Positions 16,101 through 16,711 of a stretch of DNA of 16,711 bases are shown one piece after another. The stretch comes from DATIKM01 sp035477595. GTDB lineage: Bacteria; Armatimonadota; Chthonomonadetes; Chthonomonadales; CAJBBX01. Each line of letters starts with the position of its first letter. Position 1 is the stretch's first letter. The notes under the pieces were generated by a model. It was not told the origin of the DNA. It worked only from the letters and a program-made list of their open reading frames with translations, and made no database searches. The stretch is from assembly GCA_035477595.1 (NCBI GenBank), contig DATIKM010000201.1:1-16711 (forward strand), given 5' to 3'. Both the position numbers and the translations under genes were made by a program.

Positions 16101-16665
16101 CACCTTCCGCGGTGTCGTCATCCGCAACAACGTGTGGCGCCGCATCGGCGAGGGTCGCCACGAGCGGATGCGGGCCGGCGTCCGGCTGGACGACGCCATC
16201 TGCGGCGTGCTGATCACCAACAACGTGTTCGACCGGGCCTCCGAGGGGCCCTTCGGGGGCGTGCAGATCCACGGCGGCAAAGACAACATGGTGGACAACA
16301 ACCTGTTCGTGGACTGCCGGTACGGCGTGAGCTTCAGCCCGTGGGGCGCCGAGCGCTGGCGCCGCTACACCGAGAGCGAGGACTTCCGGCGCGCCACCCG
16401 CGAGACGGTCGACATCACGCGACCGCCGTACAGCACGCGCTATCCGGACCTCGCGCGGCTCCGCGAGAGCCCCGACGTGAACGTGATCTGGCGCAACGTG
16501 GCGGTGCGGACCGGCAGCATGCTCACGCGGGACGGCGGGATCCAGCGGGTGCTGGACAACGTGTCGACCACCCGGACGCCGGTCCGCGTAGGCCACCGCA
16601 GCGGATTCCAGCCGATCGACACGCGGAACGTCGGCCCCTACCCGCACCCGCTCCGGGCGTGGTGA
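13177..16665 (+). CDS. Large secreted LamG / helical-repeat / beta-helix protein, GH141-like
   Basis: A 1162-residue secreted protein. Residues 1-22 form a signal peptide (LITFFLVAALAAAGHAFA, cut after Ala22). Residues ~40-250 are a LamG/concanavalin-like jelly roll: LVRLYTFEDA, FAVSVWFRKNG, WHHLCAAWDGRVMRLWLNG (Trp188), LDVDEVAVFDRGLDAREA. Residues ~255-515 are Ala/Arg-rich helical repeats resembling tetratricopeptides (for example RFAEARRAYADAER and RYGEARAAYTALLRDP). From ~529 comes the catalytic-type module: ELWVAPGGSDSAPGTRRRPLA, VDLYVDGRPMTLARWPNTGW (~672), then right-handed beta-helix coils (~815-1110) such as SHVRLERLGFEEG and GVLITNNVFDRA. TETDDQGAVDMW (Asp964, Asp965, Asp970) is a candidate active-site segment. 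GH141 includes an alpha-L-fucosidase and a xylanase. AAGGAG at 13164-13169 lies seven bases before the ATG; upstream in-frame ATGs fall inside the DUF218 gene. The substrate is unknown. Confidence 0.87.
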   Translation: MPHALITFFLVAALAAAGHAFALPQAGGPNDRLASLLRDPSLVRLYTFEDAADGGGQVRNEAGPEGALRLSIVPVEGAPDERLTVVAGRSPGKRAVRIDRGVFSTEPFAVGPAGFAVSVWFRKNGPGTLRGNDGATNGTIVSIGGGYWDGFRVTTSYPENTFGFEVGRPQPLTSAGFFGVGPLPDGAWHHLCAAWDGRVMRLWLNGMPAGRLDYPGAFTPGPRFQIGYAGAGWGSVRLDVDEVAVFDRGLDAREALRMALDGPLSAAAERALVAAAAAGERGDWREAARQYGLAAGGGSSPEVRALARTGAFDARRRAGDFVGALRVAEVIAVDSAAPDRYRASVRTALLDAVREGSDALGPATLRSLLATAGAGRDRALLRLALAGALREAGDARQARSLEAAALRDAALRPGERLGAAIRTAHGLRADGRFAEARRAYADAERQPGATPDIRAYLRLLAAHTLAAERRYGEARAAYTALLRDPALLMGHRLEARERLREVERLAAGRPARLPSDTRVALPAFPRPGVELWVAPGGSDSAPGTRRRPLATFAGAVRAVRALRARRGLPPGGVAVTFRGGDYPVSATVQLGAQDSGTAARPIVYRSAPGERARFLGGVTVRGFATASGAALTRLPAEARGRALRADLRAQGILDWGALAPWGVGAPQSPVVDLYVDGRPMTLARWPNTGWATTGEIVEPRTPEGGFAFVYSGDRPARWVNARDGWLHGYWGWLWADHGIDIAGIDTVARRIRTGRQPGYEPRAGMPYRAVNLLEELDAPGEWYLDREEGAVYLFPPPGWRPSSRVRLARHAAPFVQMRDVSHVRLERLGFEEGRADGIVVEGGERVLVAGCTVARLGGTAVTIRGGRRHGVFGSELHTLGRGGVSVAGGDRRTLTPGGHFVENSRIHDFSRWDRTYTPAVWTDGVGTRIAHNHIFHTPGHAMRLEGNDHLVGWNLVHDVVTETDDQGAVDMWYNPTFRGVVIRNNVWRRIGEGRHERMRAGVRLDDAICGVLITNNVFDRASEGPFGGVQIHGGKDNMVDNNLFVDCRYGVSFSPWGAERWRRYTESEDFRRATRETVDITRPPYSTRYPDLARLRESPDVNVIWRNVAVRTGSMLTRDGGIQRVLDNVSTTRTPVRVGHRSGFQPIDTRNVGPYPHPLRAW

Positions 16666-16711
16666 CGCGACTGCCGATCAACCGTCCACCGGAAGCCTGT
16701 CGGCGACGATG
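16666..16711. other. Right-edge remainder, no feature seen
   Basis: Forty-six bases follow the stop codon of the GH141-like gene. No hairpin, T run or ribosome binding site is seen. The last three bases are ATG, but nothing upstream supports it as a start. Confidence 0.5.

Overview
The window is very GC-rich bacterial DNA. G or C dominates third codon positions, and most starts carry a clear GGAGG-type ribosome binding site. The best taxonomic hint is the secreted pseudopilin-like protein at 4105-4875. Its leader (FTLIELLVAIAIIAILAAI followed by FPVFAQAREKAR) is a form I associate with Armatimonadota and, less strictly, with Planctomycetota-like bacteria. This is inference from one gene. No rRNA, tRNA, CRISPR array, phage gene or transposase was seen.

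Left part (1-4875): a decayed C-terminal fragment of a rhamnulokinase gene touches the left edge. A small envelope protein gene follows, then the intact rhamnulokinase gene rhaB on the minus strand. The fragment and the 3' end of rhaB form a direct repeat bracketing the small gene. Next come a secreted beta-propeller-like protein (DUF4185 type) on plus and the pseudopilin-like protein on minus. These two converge on a 10-bp-stem hairpin.

Middle (5111-10636): a minus-strand glycyl radical enzyme has an intact radical glycine loop but an unusual active-site cysteine context (GCHW rather than GCxE or CC). Divergent from it runs a plus-strand pair, an M16 zinc peptidase and dapB, overlapping by ATGA. 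An isochorismatase-type cysteine hydrolase follows. The divergent gap holds a large hairpin and a perfect TATAAT.

Right part (10710-16665): a secreted protein of unrecognised family on minus is divergent from a DUF218 (ElyC/SanA-like) membrane protein. Last is a very large secreted protein joining a LamG-like domain, a helical repeat region and a right-handed beta-helix module resembling GH141 glycoside hydrolases.

Taken together, dapB, M16 and the DUF218 gene are housekeeping or envelope functions. Scattered among them is an accessory set pointing to plant-type or exopolysaccharide sugars: a rhamnulose kinase, a GH141-like enzyme, a DUF4185 protein, another secreted protein and a glycyl radical enzyme. 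There is no single operon, because strands alternate and most genes have their own upstream gaps. A shared deoxysugar role is therefore a hypothesis. The best candidate for undescribed biology is the glycyl radical enzyme.
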